From Pohlia nutans (lineage: Eukaryota; Streptophyta; Bryopsida; Bryales; Mniaceae): 64,000 nucleotides of DNA. Under the pieces are notes generated by a model. The model searched no databases and was not told where the DNA came from. It was given only the letters and a program-made list of their open reading frames with translations. The translations under genes and the position numbers were made by a program. The stretch's first letter is position 1; every line of letters begins with the position of its first letter. Location: assembly GCA_022496805.1 (NCBI GenBank), contig CM040086.1:5458501-5522500 (forward strand). Reading direction: 5' to 3'. Positions 1 through 12,394 of this stretch are shown here, in pieces.

Positions 1-51
1 CACGTCGGCCCCTTGCTAAAAAGGGACAGGAGTTTCTATCTATCTATCTAA
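1..51 (+). repeat. Retroposon 3' tail fragment ending in (TCTA)n
   Basis: The first 51 bases end in GGGACAGGAGTTTC followed by ATCT repeats. The same ending occurs at 5578-5695, at 29510-29533 and at the end of the non-LTR retroelement near 49350-49369. It is therefore the 3' end of a copy whose body lies outside the window. Confidence 0.6.
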
Positions 52-387
52 ACCTCATAGGTCCCAACTAGAAACCACACCACCTTGTTCCATCATTGTG
101 GTTGGTTCATGATCACCTAGTTCATGTTTTGGTTTGAATTTTTGTATCAAGCCTTACATTTACAATTGACTTGAAGACAAAACTCAATCATAATTTAATC
201 CGGTTGAATTAAGTTGTATGCAAGTCCCATGCTTTAATTATAGGTCTTAATACAAGTTAACCACAAGTTGAGTTAGAATGACACATTTGAATTAAGCCAT
301 GAAGTAAAATGATGATTGAAAGACCGCTATTGCTCATTATTTGGTCTGGTTGAGTTTTGAAACTCAACTCTGTCATACACGTATATA

Positions 388-537
388 AGGTAGAGGTATC
401 TTAAACCACCATGGCACCTAAAACCACCAACTTCTACACCTTTTTCATTTTTCATTTTTACATTTTCTTCCTAAAATGAAAGAAGGGTGTAGAAGTTGGT
501 GGTTTTAGGTTCGTGGTGGTTTTAGGTACCTCTACCT
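388..537. mobile_element. Short MITE, TA target duplication, AGGTAGAGGTA terminus
   Basis: A 150-bp hairpin-like element. The left end AGGTAGAGGTATCTTAAACC is the inverted counterpart of the right end ending in GGTACCTCTACCT, and TA flanks both sides (386-387, 538-539). The arms contain CCTAAAACCACCA, shared with the larger elements at 4625, 10135 and 35797. The TA duplication suggests the Tc1/mariner group; no coding capacity is seen. Confidence 0.75.
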
Positions 538-539
538 TA

Positions 540-1929
540 TACTAGGTTCAATTTGCAAATCAATTGGATTATCCAACTCAATTGTATGCGTGGAGCGGAC
601 CGGACACAAACAAGTCTAATATCAAAGTTATTATAGAATGACTTTTCATTAAAGTACCTCGAATTCATTTCACATGTGACAAAAATAATGTTAAAATAGA
701 GTTGAGGTAGATAAGTCCACTAGAGTTATCCAAAACCAGAAGTGATTCATGAGGGGAGTTCAAATGGAGATTGTTTACTAGAACAATTTCTGACAATTTT
801 GTACATGAGTAGTCCCCATGGTTGCGTCTCATGATTTGGGGTAACTCTCCTCTCAAATTGGGAAGGTCATGAGTTCTATACCCCATGGTAGAGTAGGGCC
901 TCGCTTTAGATTATTCCCCAACACACCAAAGACTAGTTTTGCAGTCTAGCAAGGTCACACTTTGCGAACAAATATTAATTTTTTTTTTTGAAGACTAAGT
1001 TCTCTCCTCAAAAAATGAATTTCTTGATTTTTGTTTTTAAGAAAAAAACAATTAAAAATAGTCTAAAATAGCTTAGAAATAGAAAATTATAGCTTAAAAT
1101 AATTTATTCTATTTTCGTTCTTTTGTCCTCATGATTTCCGATCTTTTTCGTTGCTATGGTACTACGGTATCGTTGTCTAGATATCTAATTGCAATCCACA
1201 CTGCCACTCGCATTGCGGTTCCTTTGCATTCTAATGACCAACTGTCTGCTGCACATAGCTATTGAACAAAACACGCCACACAAACAAAGCTCCACAATGA
1301 GAACTCTCTTGTTGCCCTTCTGTTTCCTGCATAACTGTCATTGCCAAACCCCACAACTCAAGTGAATTCCTCAATCAGTCCAGAACTTCCACTCAGAACA
1401 ATAGACTTGAGATTTGAAAAGAGACGAGCGGCTTGCAAAGGGCTCTCCTATATAGGACTCAGCGAATCAGTAAAAATCCGCCCGGTGATTGCCACTCAAT
1501 TCACATTCACTTAACCTGTGTGCCACTGACACGGAGCCCAATAAACCTCTTCATAGTGAAGTTGACTTCGGTTACAGTCAAGCAAAACAAGCACATTCAT
1601 TTTTACATTCAAACTGTTCAGAGTGTATCCTCTGCGAAGCTCAGGAACTGCAGATGACTATTTACGTTCAAATAGAAAGCTTCCACTTCCACATAGCTCT
1701 GCAAGACATCGCACATCACAGTCGAAGACCAGGTGGAATTAACGGGTCTACATAAGATTAAAGTAGAGATAAACCTCCGCACGAAGCTTAGCAACATGCG
1801 GACGACCAAGGAATGAACCTACTGAATCAACAGATGAATCAATCCAGAAAATCAGCCTAAACCCTCTCTAAAATATCGGTGCCTCTTTATACAAATCCAA
1901 CAAGACGGTTGAAACTGCTCCTCCTCGCT
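540..1929. other. Intergenic, AT-rich; 3' side of the DUF716 gene
   Basis: No convincing gene is seen. Short ORFs near 1430-1810 lack codon bias, family motifs and splice support. The stretch from about 1300 to 1929 probably holds the 3' UTR and terminator of the minus-strand DUF716 gene, but no clear polyadenylation signal could be assigned. Confidence 0.4.
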
Positions 1930-4055
1930 CTAGGGTTGCAGTGGCTTCATCTGCACACTGTCGGCTTCCAACGTGTCCCGGGATATGGGGTCATAAGCAG
2001 GACCACCACGTCTAAGTCCATTCACTTTGGCCACTAACGCAAACACCGTCACTGAGAAGCACAACACCATGATGACATGGAAGTTGAATGCCAAGTTCAT
2101 CAGCGCTACTGCTCGGATTCTGGAGACTTCCACATCGCACACTGTGGACCCGTCAATGCCAGTGGGAAGGTCTAGCCTGTAGTGACATCCTTGTGGGATG
2201 TAATCTTCCACGTAGAGGTACAGTCCAATTTGGAACAGCCAAGTGCCTTGCAGGATTATCCCCATGCACAGAACCACATCTACCAGAAACAATTTGGGCC
2301 GGAGAGCAAGAAAACCTGCCATTGCATTCATGTCTGACATTAGAGACCGGCTGTACAATAGTTTACCACCCTCAACGAAAACCTTGACATTAACCATCTC
2401 CTCATGGAGCTTGTCAAAGGTACCGCAATCCTCAGCAATTCATGCAATCATAACTTGTTGTCATCCCAATAGAAGGAACAAAATTGAACAAGAACACAAA
2501 GACATTTTTTAAAAAGGATTGCCATGTGTTGAAAGTAGAGACCAAAAAGAGAGAAACACAATGTGAATTCTAGAAAAACTCTGATGAGATCAACCCTTAG
2601 AGGATCCTTTTTTTGTAAGAGATTTATTAGTCCCCAAGCCAGACAACTTATACAACCTAGCAGCCATTCTAGACGACTTACACAATTTTGCAGCCATTTT
2701 GACCTTATCACACTCTGTAGGGTTTGTGATTGATTAAGGAAAAGCACCCTGAAGTCTGAAGTCTTAATCTACGGGCTCTTCAAAGCATCAAGTCTTGAGG
2801 AAGAAACATTAGACATTTGGAACTCTTTTACTTCACAAGCTCAAAAATCTCTTATCACATGTGTTTAGTACGAGACATGTGCAATCATTTGTGTACACCT
2901 GAAGACATATTCTAAGAATATACCAGAATGTGATATTAGACAGCGTGACAATAGCAGAGGCGTGTGTTTTACGTTGCGTTTCCACCTGCAGTAGAAACTA
3001 AGCCCAGAGGCGAGGTTCAAAAGGAGAAGACCTAACCAGTGATCCCAGAACCACTTCATGACATTTAGCACAGGACGCTACCTCCCACATAAATGGTAGA
3101 TACTTTTGCTACCTTGTGAATGTACTACTCACGATACCTCTATAATATCCGGCAATACCCTTAATATACTAAGGTGATACCATGATGATATCACCTCATG
3201 AAGTTGCTACATATTCATAACATGATGAGCATTCTCAAAAAAATCCATTTTTTTCTTTGTATGTTTAGCAGCCCCATTTTTTGGGTAGAAATCCAGCTAA
3301 TTTTAGCCAGTTTTGAGATCACTGGACCTAACCATTCTAGCCTAAGAATAAAAGGTTGGATACTTCTGAATAATGCTTCAATGCCGAAGTAGATACATTA
3401 GAAACCAGATGGATACCGCAAAGAGAAAGGCGTGTGTTCACTAAATCTAAGCGTTCAAATCGAACAACAATCAAACCTTAAGAATTTGACAAACAAACCC
3501 TTGCATTGTCTTCAAATTCTATCATCAACGAGCTAGGAAATTCGCACCTGAAGTGACAGCACACAAGCCAGCGATGTACGCAAGCAGCAAGTTGCACTGG
3601 CTCTCCAAGCCCTGGTTCCGGGCGGCTTCATGCGTGACCGACAGGCACTCCATTCCGAAGGCGATGCTGGCGAACAGGAAGGACGCGTCCGAGGGGAACG
3701 GCAACGCATTCGTGGTCTCGCTCAGCAACACGATCACGGCGAACATCCAGAACATGATGAGCGTGGTGGAGTGCTCGAAGCTGGTGACGCGGTTCTTGGG
3801 GATCATTCCGTCCACGATGGCCTCGAAGTTGGTGGAGATTCCGAGCTCGTAGAACACGGCCAAGGGGATGAACAGCACCAGCAGCCAGAGCTCGATCTGC
3901 TTCCACCGGTTGGGCAACCACGACGCGGGATGCCATGCCTTGGCCACGTACTCCCGCGGCGAGTACACGTAGTTCGCGAACACGCACAGCAAATGCCACA
4001 GCCCGATTCCCACCAGCACCACCGACGGCACGATGTGGCCCACGAGAGTCCCCAT
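1930..4055 (-). CDS. DUF716/TMEM45-like multi-pass membrane protein, two exons
   Basis: Exon 1 runs 4055-3548 and exon 2 runs 2315-1930 on the minus strand. The donor is TCAG|GTGCGA and the acceptor GGCAG|GTTTT; joining gives Ser-Gly-Phe in frame and a 297-residue protein, the usual size of the family. The start MGTLVGHIVP, the motif LWHL near residue 19, HE at 142-143 and LQGTW at 191-195 fit plant DUF716 (TMEM45) proteins as I recall them. About seven hydrophobic segments are visible, near residues 6-30, 51-73, 97-112, 124-141, 154-173, 178-205 and 238-265, so it should sit in a cellular membrane. The biochemical role of the family is not known; some plant members are discussed in virus response, which is not evidence here. 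The intron (2316-3547) carries a hAT MITE. ORFs on the opposite strand of exon 1 are GC-rich shadows. Splice sites are inferred from conservation, without transcript data. Confidence 0.88.
3037..3324. mobile_element. hAT-type MITE, copy A, inside the DUF716 intron
   Basis: 288 bp bounded by CAGTGATCCC and GAGATCACTG and flanked by a perfect 8-bp duplication GACCTAAC (3029-3036 and 3325-3332). An 8-bp duplication with termini starting CAGTG is the hallmark of hAT elements. Two more copies lie at 24129-24439 and 30478-30787. Confidence 0.9.
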
Positions 4056-4622
4056 TCCGCAAAACCCTAATTCCTCAAAAACCCCTTTGAAAGCTCGCGC
4101 AACTCACCACATCGCCACGAATCTCCTCATTTCATTGCATGATCTCGAAACTGAACCAGTGGAAGAGTCAGAAATCTCCGTGATGCTGTGATTGCGGGGA
4201 TTCAAGGAAAGTACTAAACCCTAGTGGCAGAGGAAAGGAGGAGCTCGGATTTGGACGATGAAGATGAAGTTGGAGGGGAAGAAGACTGTTCATACATACA
4301 TGTTGTATACTGATTCCGCTAATTCTGGCGAGTCATGGGGATGCCGATGACCCTCTAGTCTCTACGTGAGGTCTACTTTCAGGTCCGCCATCGCCTTTTC
4401 TTCCTCAAGCAAGAAACACAAGCAGCAGGAGAACGCCGGCCTCCTTTCAAGCCCCGTTACCGATTGTTGACTTTTTCAAAGCTGATGTGGCTCTATTCCA
4501 TTGGCATCGTTGCAACTCATAAGTCGTATCCTTCTCTCCTTTCAACTTGTATCCCATGTTCTTGGATCGTGAAGATCAAGGGTTTTGATTGAAACGTGAA
4601 CAACCGGTTATGTATGATAACC
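4056..4622. promoter_or_regulatory. Probable 5' UTR and promoter region of the DUF716 gene
   Basis: The 570 bp upstream of the minus-strand start codon are less AT-rich than the distal intergenic DNA and hold no ORF of note. A promoter here is inferred from position only; I could not assign a TATA box. Confidence 0.35.
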
Positions 4623-4624
4623 TA

Positions 4625-5023
4625 AGGTTGATTGTCCTAAAACCACCAACTTAAGCAATTTGGCCTATTTTTGGCAGTGCTAAGTTCGAAAAAAAATATG
4701 ACTGCATTTGAAATAGGTTTTGATGAGGATTGCAAAAATTTGCAACATCTAATTTGCATTTGTCAATTTTATACAAAATTCCAAAGTGGAAAGTAACTTG
4801 TGACCCAAATCAAACTTCTAGGTTTCCCCATGTTCACACCATGTGGTACTAACTTTCACTCTCAATGATACCCAAAACCACCAACTACTTCTTCGCAATG
4901 CTTAGCGTTTCATTGGTCTACTTGAATAGTGAAATTGGTGGTTTTGGATCTCAACTGTGTTGGCCCCAAGAAAAGTCTACATGTCATAATTGGGAGAGGT
5001 GGTGGTTTTAGGACATCCTACCT
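4625..5023. mobile_element. TA-duplicating MITE, 399 bp, AGGTTG terminus
   Basis: The left end AGGTTGATTGTCCTAAAACC and right end GGACATCCTACCT form an imperfect inverted repeat flanked by TA (4623-4624, 5024-5025). The inner sequence matches the copies at 10135-10528 (opposite orientation) and 35797-36221. Non-coding. Confidence 0.8.
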
Positions 5024-5025
5024 TA

Positions 5026-5565
5026 CTCGTCGCTACATGCAACACACCAAGATACCATAATTCACCCTGCAGTCCCATCTAGGGTGAACTTCGAGGACTC
5101 TGAGAACATTCTTGTCCTACTATGAGAACAATTCTTTTAGACCGTGTGTGATATCTAGTAGAGTCTACCCTTTATAGTATGACATTCCATAATATGATGA
5201 TATTATTATTTCAAGCAATACATATGTGACAAGTCGTTTCTATGTTTGCCGCCTTCAAGTTAGGACTTCCCAAACATGTCAAAATAAAGATTGAGAGATG
5301 ATTGTACATCGAAATAGTTATTTAGTACGGATGATTAATTGTCAATCGTGAAAATTAATATGTTCAATCTAGCAAGGCCACTGCACTAAAATTGTGATAT
5401 AGTGTCCAATAAGAATTGATGAAGAGAAATATTTTCCATACAGTACATAAGAGTGTATCACTTATCATTCCCACTTTCACTAAGAGTGTCGCGTTCCTTT
5501 CATGTGATAAGAGTGACATGAATTGGTTTGTTGTGCATCATTAGAACACTACATTCAAATAGGAG
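5026..5565. other. Intergenic, no gene seen
   Basis: About 540 bp of AT-rich sequence between a MITE and a retroposon insertion. No ORF, RNA gene or clear repeat boundary was recognised. Confidence 0.4.
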
Positions 5566-5577
5566 TAGTTTGCACAC

Positions 5578-5695
5578 GGTTCCAATGGCTCTTTGTCCGG
5601 TGGGCACTGAGTCATTGACATTACGAACGGACACTTTATTCATACAAGCCTTCGAAAGAGGACCGGAGTTTCTATCTATCTTCTATCTATCTATC
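5578..5695 (+). mobile_element. 118-bp retroposon insertion with 12-bp target duplication
   Basis: The segment from GGTTCCAATGGCTC to the (TCTA)n tail is flanked by the perfect 12-bp direct repeat TAGTTTGCACAC (5566-5577 and 5696-5707). It matches the last ~110 bp of the non-LTR element ending near 49369 (CTTTGTCCG, ATTACGAACGGACACTTTATTC, GGAGTTTCTATC). A long target duplication plus a short-repeat tail indicates target-primed reverse transcription. It is either a severely 5'-truncated LINE or a SINE that shares the LINE tail. Confidence 0.85.
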
Positions 5696-5707
5696 TAGTT
5701 TGCACAC

Positions 5708-8700
5708 TGAGGTGTACCTCTTTTTTAGTCATGTTTATTTAGTAGTTTGGCCTTTTTTGACCTTTCAAGTTCAATATGAGATTATTGAATGCAAACAAAC
5801 TCATAAGAATATGAAAATTAATAAAATTCATACCTTAAAATACAGATATGATGTTCAATATAAAAAAAAGTTGTGGGATTAAAGAACCTTTTGCATTTGT
5901 AATAAATTTGATGCAATCACAACGCATTGTTTTTGGACAAATGTACTCTATTTGTAATGCTATTTTTGGAATTTAAACTTCAAACTTCTTGGGCATATAG
6001 AATTTCATTCTCGATTTCATTTGTTGAACTTCTTTCCGCAATTTTGTTTACGAATATTTTCTATATTGCAATTTTGCTTAATATTGACATTTTAGCACTT
6101 AGGCATTTTAAACATGTAAAAGAAGATTTGGATAAATTCAAAATCATTACAGTAATCTATATAAGATATTACGCATGGGCTTTGAGTTGAGATTGCAAAA
6201 AAATGATAGAATTCGTGTACAATATTCATCGTTGAACTTTCATCATGTTCATTGTGTTTTTTTTGCTTAAAAGGGTACTATCAAAACTTCATATTTCTTA
6301 ATATAAAGCCCTTTAAAAAATAACCTTTATTTATTATATATACATTCTTATATAATTATATATATATTTCTCACTGTCTGTCAAAAGAAATTAGTTAAAA
6401 ATATCGTCAATGAGTTTAAATATATTTTGAAAACAAGAGATTTTGACAAAAATGAAGCTTGTGCACTTAGTGCACATTCTTTTGGTCAACAAAATGGTAC
6501 ACTGTACCATGCCACTACCCTTGGTTTACTTTAATTTTTATCATTTTAAATTTTACAAGTAAAAAGCTTTTTACAAAGACACTATATCTCTAAAAAGTCA
6601 AATAGTGTTGTTTCGAGGAATAATGTCGTGTTGGGTAATAGTGTCCCAAACACTAAATCGCAATTTTAGGGTAGTCCATATCATGAATGCTATAATGCCA
6701 CTGTCACAAGCGATGTTGAATAGTATGTTTTTGTGTATAAATACTATAACTCCTAAAGGACTACAACTATGTTTCTTTCCAAACACTCCAAAGTTGCATA
6801 AAAGTACCCCTTTTCATAAAACAGTTTGTGATCTAAAATATTCTTTACCAATCCAACGCTAAGATATTTCAACTAGCTTGAAGTTATTAGCACCTAATTT
6901 TTTTTAACCATTCAGGATTCCTCGAAGGTAAGATTATAAGCTACAAAGTTGGGTGCACTTTTGTTTTGGCCCCTTGCCCAAGTTTGAAACTTTCTAAAAG
7001 TATCCAAAATTCAAAGTCTAGTCTTAGATTTGGTAAAATGAATTTGGAAATTGTGTATATGGGGGTGTTAGCTCATTATGTACAAAAATTTAGATGTATA
7101 GTTCATTGTATGCAAATTTTCAGAAGTATCTTTTGATCTATACATCATCTACGTACACAAATTACCATCCCATGTTTGTTACAAAGAGTGAACCACTACA
7201 AAATTCTCAAAAATTGAGGATCAATACTCATTCCACACCGAGTCAACCGAACTAGAAAAATCAGCCATAGTCGTGTAGGTCATGTAGGGGATAAACCATA
7301 ATATACAACCATTTTTGTGTAGTTTTTATCAAACATCGTTATTTACTAAAGAAAAGTGTCGAAATTTAAAGACAAAGAATATTCAAAGAAGTTGACAACT
7401 AATGGTTCAAAGTTAGAAGAAGGCAATAAAAATTAAGAAGGTAGTTTAGAGTTTCTTGCTTGTATTATTGTTTATCTATTACACAAAGATTACTTTCACA
7501 TTTTTTTAATACAATTATTACTTGAGATTAAAAAAAATTATAAGGGAGACAAGAATTTGAAATCAAATTGGTATGAAGTTGCAAGGTATATTCACAATAG
7601 GATGACTACAAATATATAGTATTCAATCATGCATAGTTAACCCTTAAGCATCCACACTACAATTACCTTGTCAAACCTCCTCACTTACTTACATTTTGAA
7701 ATATATTATATTTTCTACTATTTTTCTTGTATAAAGCATTGTTAAAACTATTTGCATTTATTTTTTTCATAATTCTTTAAATAAAAATAAAATTTATAAT
7801 ATTTTACAAAGTTTTTTTTTGTAAACATCATAGTAATTACAAAAACGTTTAGAATAGTGTGAGAGTTTTAGGGAAAATGTAAATAATAGTGGTGAACAAC
7901 AAGGTGGAGGTGGCATGCTTCTTGAGCTTAAATAATAAGAAGAAAAAAAATTCTTTTGTAGTGTATACTTGAATTTTAGGGATTTGAGCTATAAAATACA
8001 CAATTTTAACAATTTTGAATAATGGTGAATTAAAGTGGAAAGTAGAAGATAAGTCTCACACTTTCTTAGTTGAGACCATTTGAAATTTGAGATTTGGAAC
8101 TAGGTGAGAATCAATGCTTGAATGAAAAACGACCAAATATGACCCCGCAGGGCTTCTTGCATGCTTAGGGGTCAATCAATCATTATAATTTGCAATATTA
8201 AACACGAAACAATGTTAATGAGAAAGTTGCACCAAAACCATGCTACAAGTCAATTGTTAAAATTTGATCGCATTGCAAACACTTGGCTAAATGGCCAGAG
8301 GATGAGATTTAGTCCCAATTTGACATTTCTAAATATGTATTTTGAGCTATGGCTATTTTCACTAGTATAAAATGTTATTTTTAACCACATTTGCAACTAG
8401 GTTAACTTCAAAAAGAGATCAAAGTTCTTCAGATTATAGGACTGATTCTGGTGTGTTTTCTCAATTTAAATCCTGGATCAAGACCAAAAGTGTACCGAAT
8501 GGTATTCATTCAACCAATGAACGAGACAAAGTGTCATCTAGTTACAGATTGACCAATCAAAATTGGCATTTAATCCAAAGTCAAATCGACGTAAAAGCAA
8601 ACCCCATGGGCTTTTTATAAAAGAATAATTTAGAAAAGAGCAGTTTTTCTCAACCAAAACAAGCGAGGATTAGTGTGTTGGAAGCGAGGTTGGAAGCTAC

Positions 8701-9594
8701 TAAAAAAGCAAGTTAAATAGTCAACTTACGTTTCATTTGGGAGATTGTGAAATCATCCACAAGCAATCAAAGCAATCAAATTTGAACATGAGTTGAAGTT
8801 GGGCAGTTGAGGTCATTTCTAAAAAAGTGCCGCAACAATGGTTAGCCAATAGGGCCATTTTTTTTTTAATTATAATTTTTTTTTTTTAAATTCTTAAAAT
8901 TTTAAATGCCTTCCAAGCTGCCCCGCATATGCCCTCTTGATGTTTAAGGATTAACCAATTGAATCTCCAAACTTCAAAAAAAAACCAATAGTTTTACAAG
9001 AAAAAGGACATATTTCATTTTTAAAAATTGGTTGGGACACCAAAAATAAATGTATCAACCAACCAATCTAGAAACCATGACTGATTGATTTCAAAATAGA
9101 GGGGGATTAAAGTGGACATATTTAAACCATCCAAGACCCAACTTTTCACCCTATCAGTGACTTCCAATTCCACCTTGGGTTTGACCCAATTCCACCTCAC
9201 TTCAAGTGAACACTGCATGCAATAAGTGATATGTGGGGTATTTTAAGGAAACCTCTCTATCAACTATTGGCTGGTTTTGAATGATTATAGAGTATTTTCA
9301 AGATGCTCATGTCCTCCACCTAGAGGTGGTTTTATTTTTCAAAGCAAACTACTTTAAAAATTCATAAAATTACAAATTTTATTGGAAATATAGAATATCA
9401 CTACATAAGGTTCTTTAGCCCTTCTACTATTGACCTCAAAATCTTGACCACCATTTCCAAATCAATGTAGTAGATAAGGAATTATGGGCAAGTACACACC
9501 ATCTTTAGCTAAAGATTGAATGGTGGAACATTGTGTTGTAAAGTGTTAAAGCTTCTACAATGCTACTGTTGAAAAGGGTGGACCCCACTCACTA
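5708..9594. other. AT-rich repeat-derived intergenic region, no gene seen
   Basis: Nearly 4 kb with only short, composition-driven ORFs. From about 6745 to 7290 it holds a decayed copy of the element at 9599-10056, recognisable from CTCCTAAAGGACTACAACTA through CATGTAGGGGATAAACC. No RNA gene was recognised in the rest. Confidence 0.45.
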
Positions 9595-9598
9595 TTAA

Positions 9599-10056
9599 CC
9601 CCTAAAGGACTATAACTATGTTTTTTTCCAAACACTCCAAAGCTCCCTAAAAGTACCCCTTCTCCCAAAAAGGCAAACACTATTTGATCTAAAACCTTTT
9701 GGCTTTGCTTTTTGGCCCATTGCCCTAAGTTTGAAACTTTTGGAAAATGCCCAAAATGATTTTTTTAATCTCAAATTTGAAAAACCGAATTTGGCAATTG
9801 TGTATATGGGTTGTTAGCTGATTGTCTACAAAAATTTAGATGCATAGCTCATTGTATGAAAATTTTCAGAAACTGCCCACAATTAGATTTTCACCTTTGC
9901 ATGATTGTATCTTTTGATCTACGCATCACCTACGTATGCAAATTACCATCCCGTCTTTGTTACAAAAAGTAGAATCACCAAAAAAAATCTCGGATCAATA
10001 CTTATTCCACATTCAGTTGACCAAACTTAGAAAACAACGGCTTGGTCCTTTAGGGG
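9599..10056. mobile_element. TTAA-type (piggyBac-like) MITE, 458 bp
   Basis: Begins CCCCTAAAGGAC after TTAA (9595-9598) and ends GGTCCTTTAGGGG before CTAA (10057-10060). Same terminal motif as the roughly 20 other copies in the window. Non-coding. Confidence 0.7.
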
Positions 10057-10134
10057 CTAAAGAACCTTATGTTAGAGGATTCAACCCCACTAAGATTTAT
10101 CTTTCCCTCAAAAATTTATGACACACTTGGTATA

Positions 10135-10528
10135 AGGTTGGATGTCCTAAAACCACCACCTCTCCCAACTACGTGTAGAGTTTTCTTGTGGCCACCTCAA
10201 TTGAGACTCGAAACCACTAATTTCACTATTCAAGTAAACCAATGGCATGCCAAGCATTCCGAAGAAGTAGTTGGTGATTTTGGGTATCATTATGAGTGAA
10301 TTAGTACCACATGGTGTGGACATAGGTAAACCTATAGGTTTGATTTGGGTCACGGATTTCTTTCCTGTTTTAAACTTGTATCAATTTGAATATTGGGAAT
10401 AAAATTGTGAAAATTTGTGCATTCCGTGAGAAATCTTCTTCCAAATGACTAAAAAAATATTTCTCATAAATAAACCTGTTAAAATGAGGTCCTATTTCTT
10501 AAGTTGGTGGTTTTAGGACATCCACCTT
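10135..10528. mobile_element. TA-duplicating MITE, about 394 bp, inverted copy of the 4625 element
   Basis: AGGTTGGATGTCCTAAAACC at the left pairs with GGACATCCACCT at the right. The flank is TA on the left; on the right one extra T precedes TA, so the right end is known to within a base. The interior is the reverse complement of 4625-5023. Confidence 0.75.
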
Positions 10529-10647
10529 TATCCTCGTAGTAAGAGGTACTTCCAGCATAGTGAGGGCCGGATCCTCCCCAAACCGGCAGTGAGGGCTTTG
10601 AGGGTTATTGTGGTGGGTCAACTAATGAAGCATGGAGTTCTCAGCAT

Positions 10648-10711
10648 GGCATGGTGGGTCAACAAAGTTACAGTGCGGCATGGTGGGTCAACAAAGTTAC
10701 AGTGCGGCATG
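10648..10711. repeat. 29-bp tandem repeat, about 2.2 copies
   Basis: A unit beginning CATGGTGGGTCAACAAAG is repeated head to tail with no mismatch in two full copies. A looser GGTGGGTCAAC copy lies just upstream at 10612. Confidence 0.8.
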
Positions 10712-11011
10712 GCTCCATGCGCTGGTGCGATTTTCAAGTGAAACAGTTGATCCTGATATCTTCCCAAAAATCCATCGTACCCAGTGTCATGTACTCCATC
10801 AAAGCAATCATGGACAGAGTTTCTGTCCAGAGCCAAGTCTTTCATTATGTGCATGATGTCCTTCAATCCAACCTCCGGACCTCCTATTCTTTCTTTTTTA
10901 ATTTTTTTAATTTTTAAAGATGTATATATATATTTCGGGGAACAAATGAAATTCATTTATCGCAAGACAACAAATGATTGAATAACATCAAAAACCGAGG
11001 AAGCAAGTTAA

Positions 11012-12144
11012 CCCCTAAAGGACCGGGGGTGTTTTAGCCTAGCTCTTGTTTTCTTGACTAGCTCTTATAACAAGCTCAATTCCTCATTGGTGTGGGATAA
11101 TTTTGACGATCAGCACCGTTGAAATCAAAGAAGACTTACATAGCTTTTGTACGAAAAAAAGATCAACAAAATCGCACACTTTTTGAGAAAATGCCACCGT
11201 TGAGAAGATTGATGGAACTTGTTCAGGGTATTTTGTACACATGCTGAAATCGGATTCATCAAAAGTGCTCCAAAAAATCTGAAATTTTTACTGTGAGTAG
11301 AAATCATCATTTTAGAAACGTGGAAAACATTTCAAGTGATTTGGAGGTGCGAGGAAGAAGATATGAGGGTCTGAAGTGACGCCAAAATACCCACCGTGCA
11401 ACTCAAAAGAATCACCAAAAATTGCACACTTAATGAAATTTCGATTGAGAAGTACTCACGGATTCAGCTCTTAACCCCTAAACGTCCACACATCCAGTTA
11501 TTGGATGTTTGTTGGTCAAACCCAATTTTGATCTCGAAGATGATCTCTTTTGCTACTACACTCAACAGAGAAAATGAAGTTTATCAAGTCTAGTTTGCAT
11601 TTCACTTTTCAAATCTTAAAAATTTCATGTATTGAGTAAATTATCTCTTTTGCAAGCTTTGTAGCTCAAGCTCTGAATACACTACATGGGATGATTACTT
11701 TTTGAATTTCAAAATTTAACTAGTTTTTTTTTAATGGAAAACATATCAATGATATCATGTGATTCTCCATTGTGATTTGCAGCTCATCCAAAAATTAATC
11801 AAATTTTTGAAGTCTTTTTGTAATTAAAATGAATTTGTGAAGCATTTGACTTAAAAATTAGTAAAAAAATCATGTTAAATCAAAAAAATCTGGAAATTTC
11901 AGGACTTATAGGAAACACTTAATTTCATCCATGAAAATATTTTAAAATATACTTTGATTATTCTTCAAGGCTTAATTCTGTATAATTCTGTAGTTTGACT
12001 TTTCCAAAAAGGACTGGTATGTTTAAGGATTAAAAAGAACTAGGGTCTTTTTGTTGCTCACTTTACAATTCACGGTCCAACAACTCGAAATTCCTTACTT
12101 TCTAGTTCCAGAAGCCACGTGGTGGCCTCATGGTCCTTTAGGGG
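11012..12144. mobile_element. TTAA-type MITE, 1133 bp, host of a nested copy
   Basis: CCCCTAAAGGACC at the left and GGTCCTTTAGGGG at the right are perfect inverted ends, each next to TTAA (11008-11011, 12145-12148). The length is inflated by a second element at 11475-12028; without it the host is about 575 bp, like its relatives. Confidence 0.8.
11475..12028. mobile_element. Nested TTAA-type MITE, 554 bp
   Basis: Inserted in the 11012-12144 element. The left end CCCCTAAACGTCC follows TTAA (11471-11474); the right end, ending GTATGTTTAAGGA, precedes TTAA (12029-12032). It is an inverted relative of the element at 25230-25768. Confidence 0.7.
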
Positions 12145-12182
12145 TTAAAAAAACCATCACAAGCATTGCCTAATATGAGGTA

Positions 12183-12392
12183 GGAGCACCCAATTCCAAC
12201 ATAGTACCTAGTGCTGATAATTTCTACACATGTCTTTCATTTTAGAACGTAAATCTAGGTATACCATAGATGACTTATCGTTTTGTTCAACAAACAGTAA
12301 ATGCTCTATGACGTGCTTAGATTTGCGTTCTAATATGAAAGTCATGTGTAGAAATTATCGGCATTGGGAACTATGTTGGATTTGGGTGCTCT
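12183..12392. mobile_element. Foldback MITE, 210 bp, about 85-bp arms
   Basis: GGAGCACCCAATTCC at the left pairs with the right end GGATTTGGGTGCTCT, and the complementarity continues inward through ATAATTTCTACACATG to AAATCTA. TA flanks both ends. A transcript would fold into a long imperfect hairpin. Confidence 0.75.
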
Positions 12393-12394
12393 TA

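Noticed and set aside
3628..4070. ORFs of about 145 codons in other frames across DUF716 exon 1
   Set aside because: They overlap the conserved membrane protein exon and have Arg/His-rich translations typical of frame shadows.
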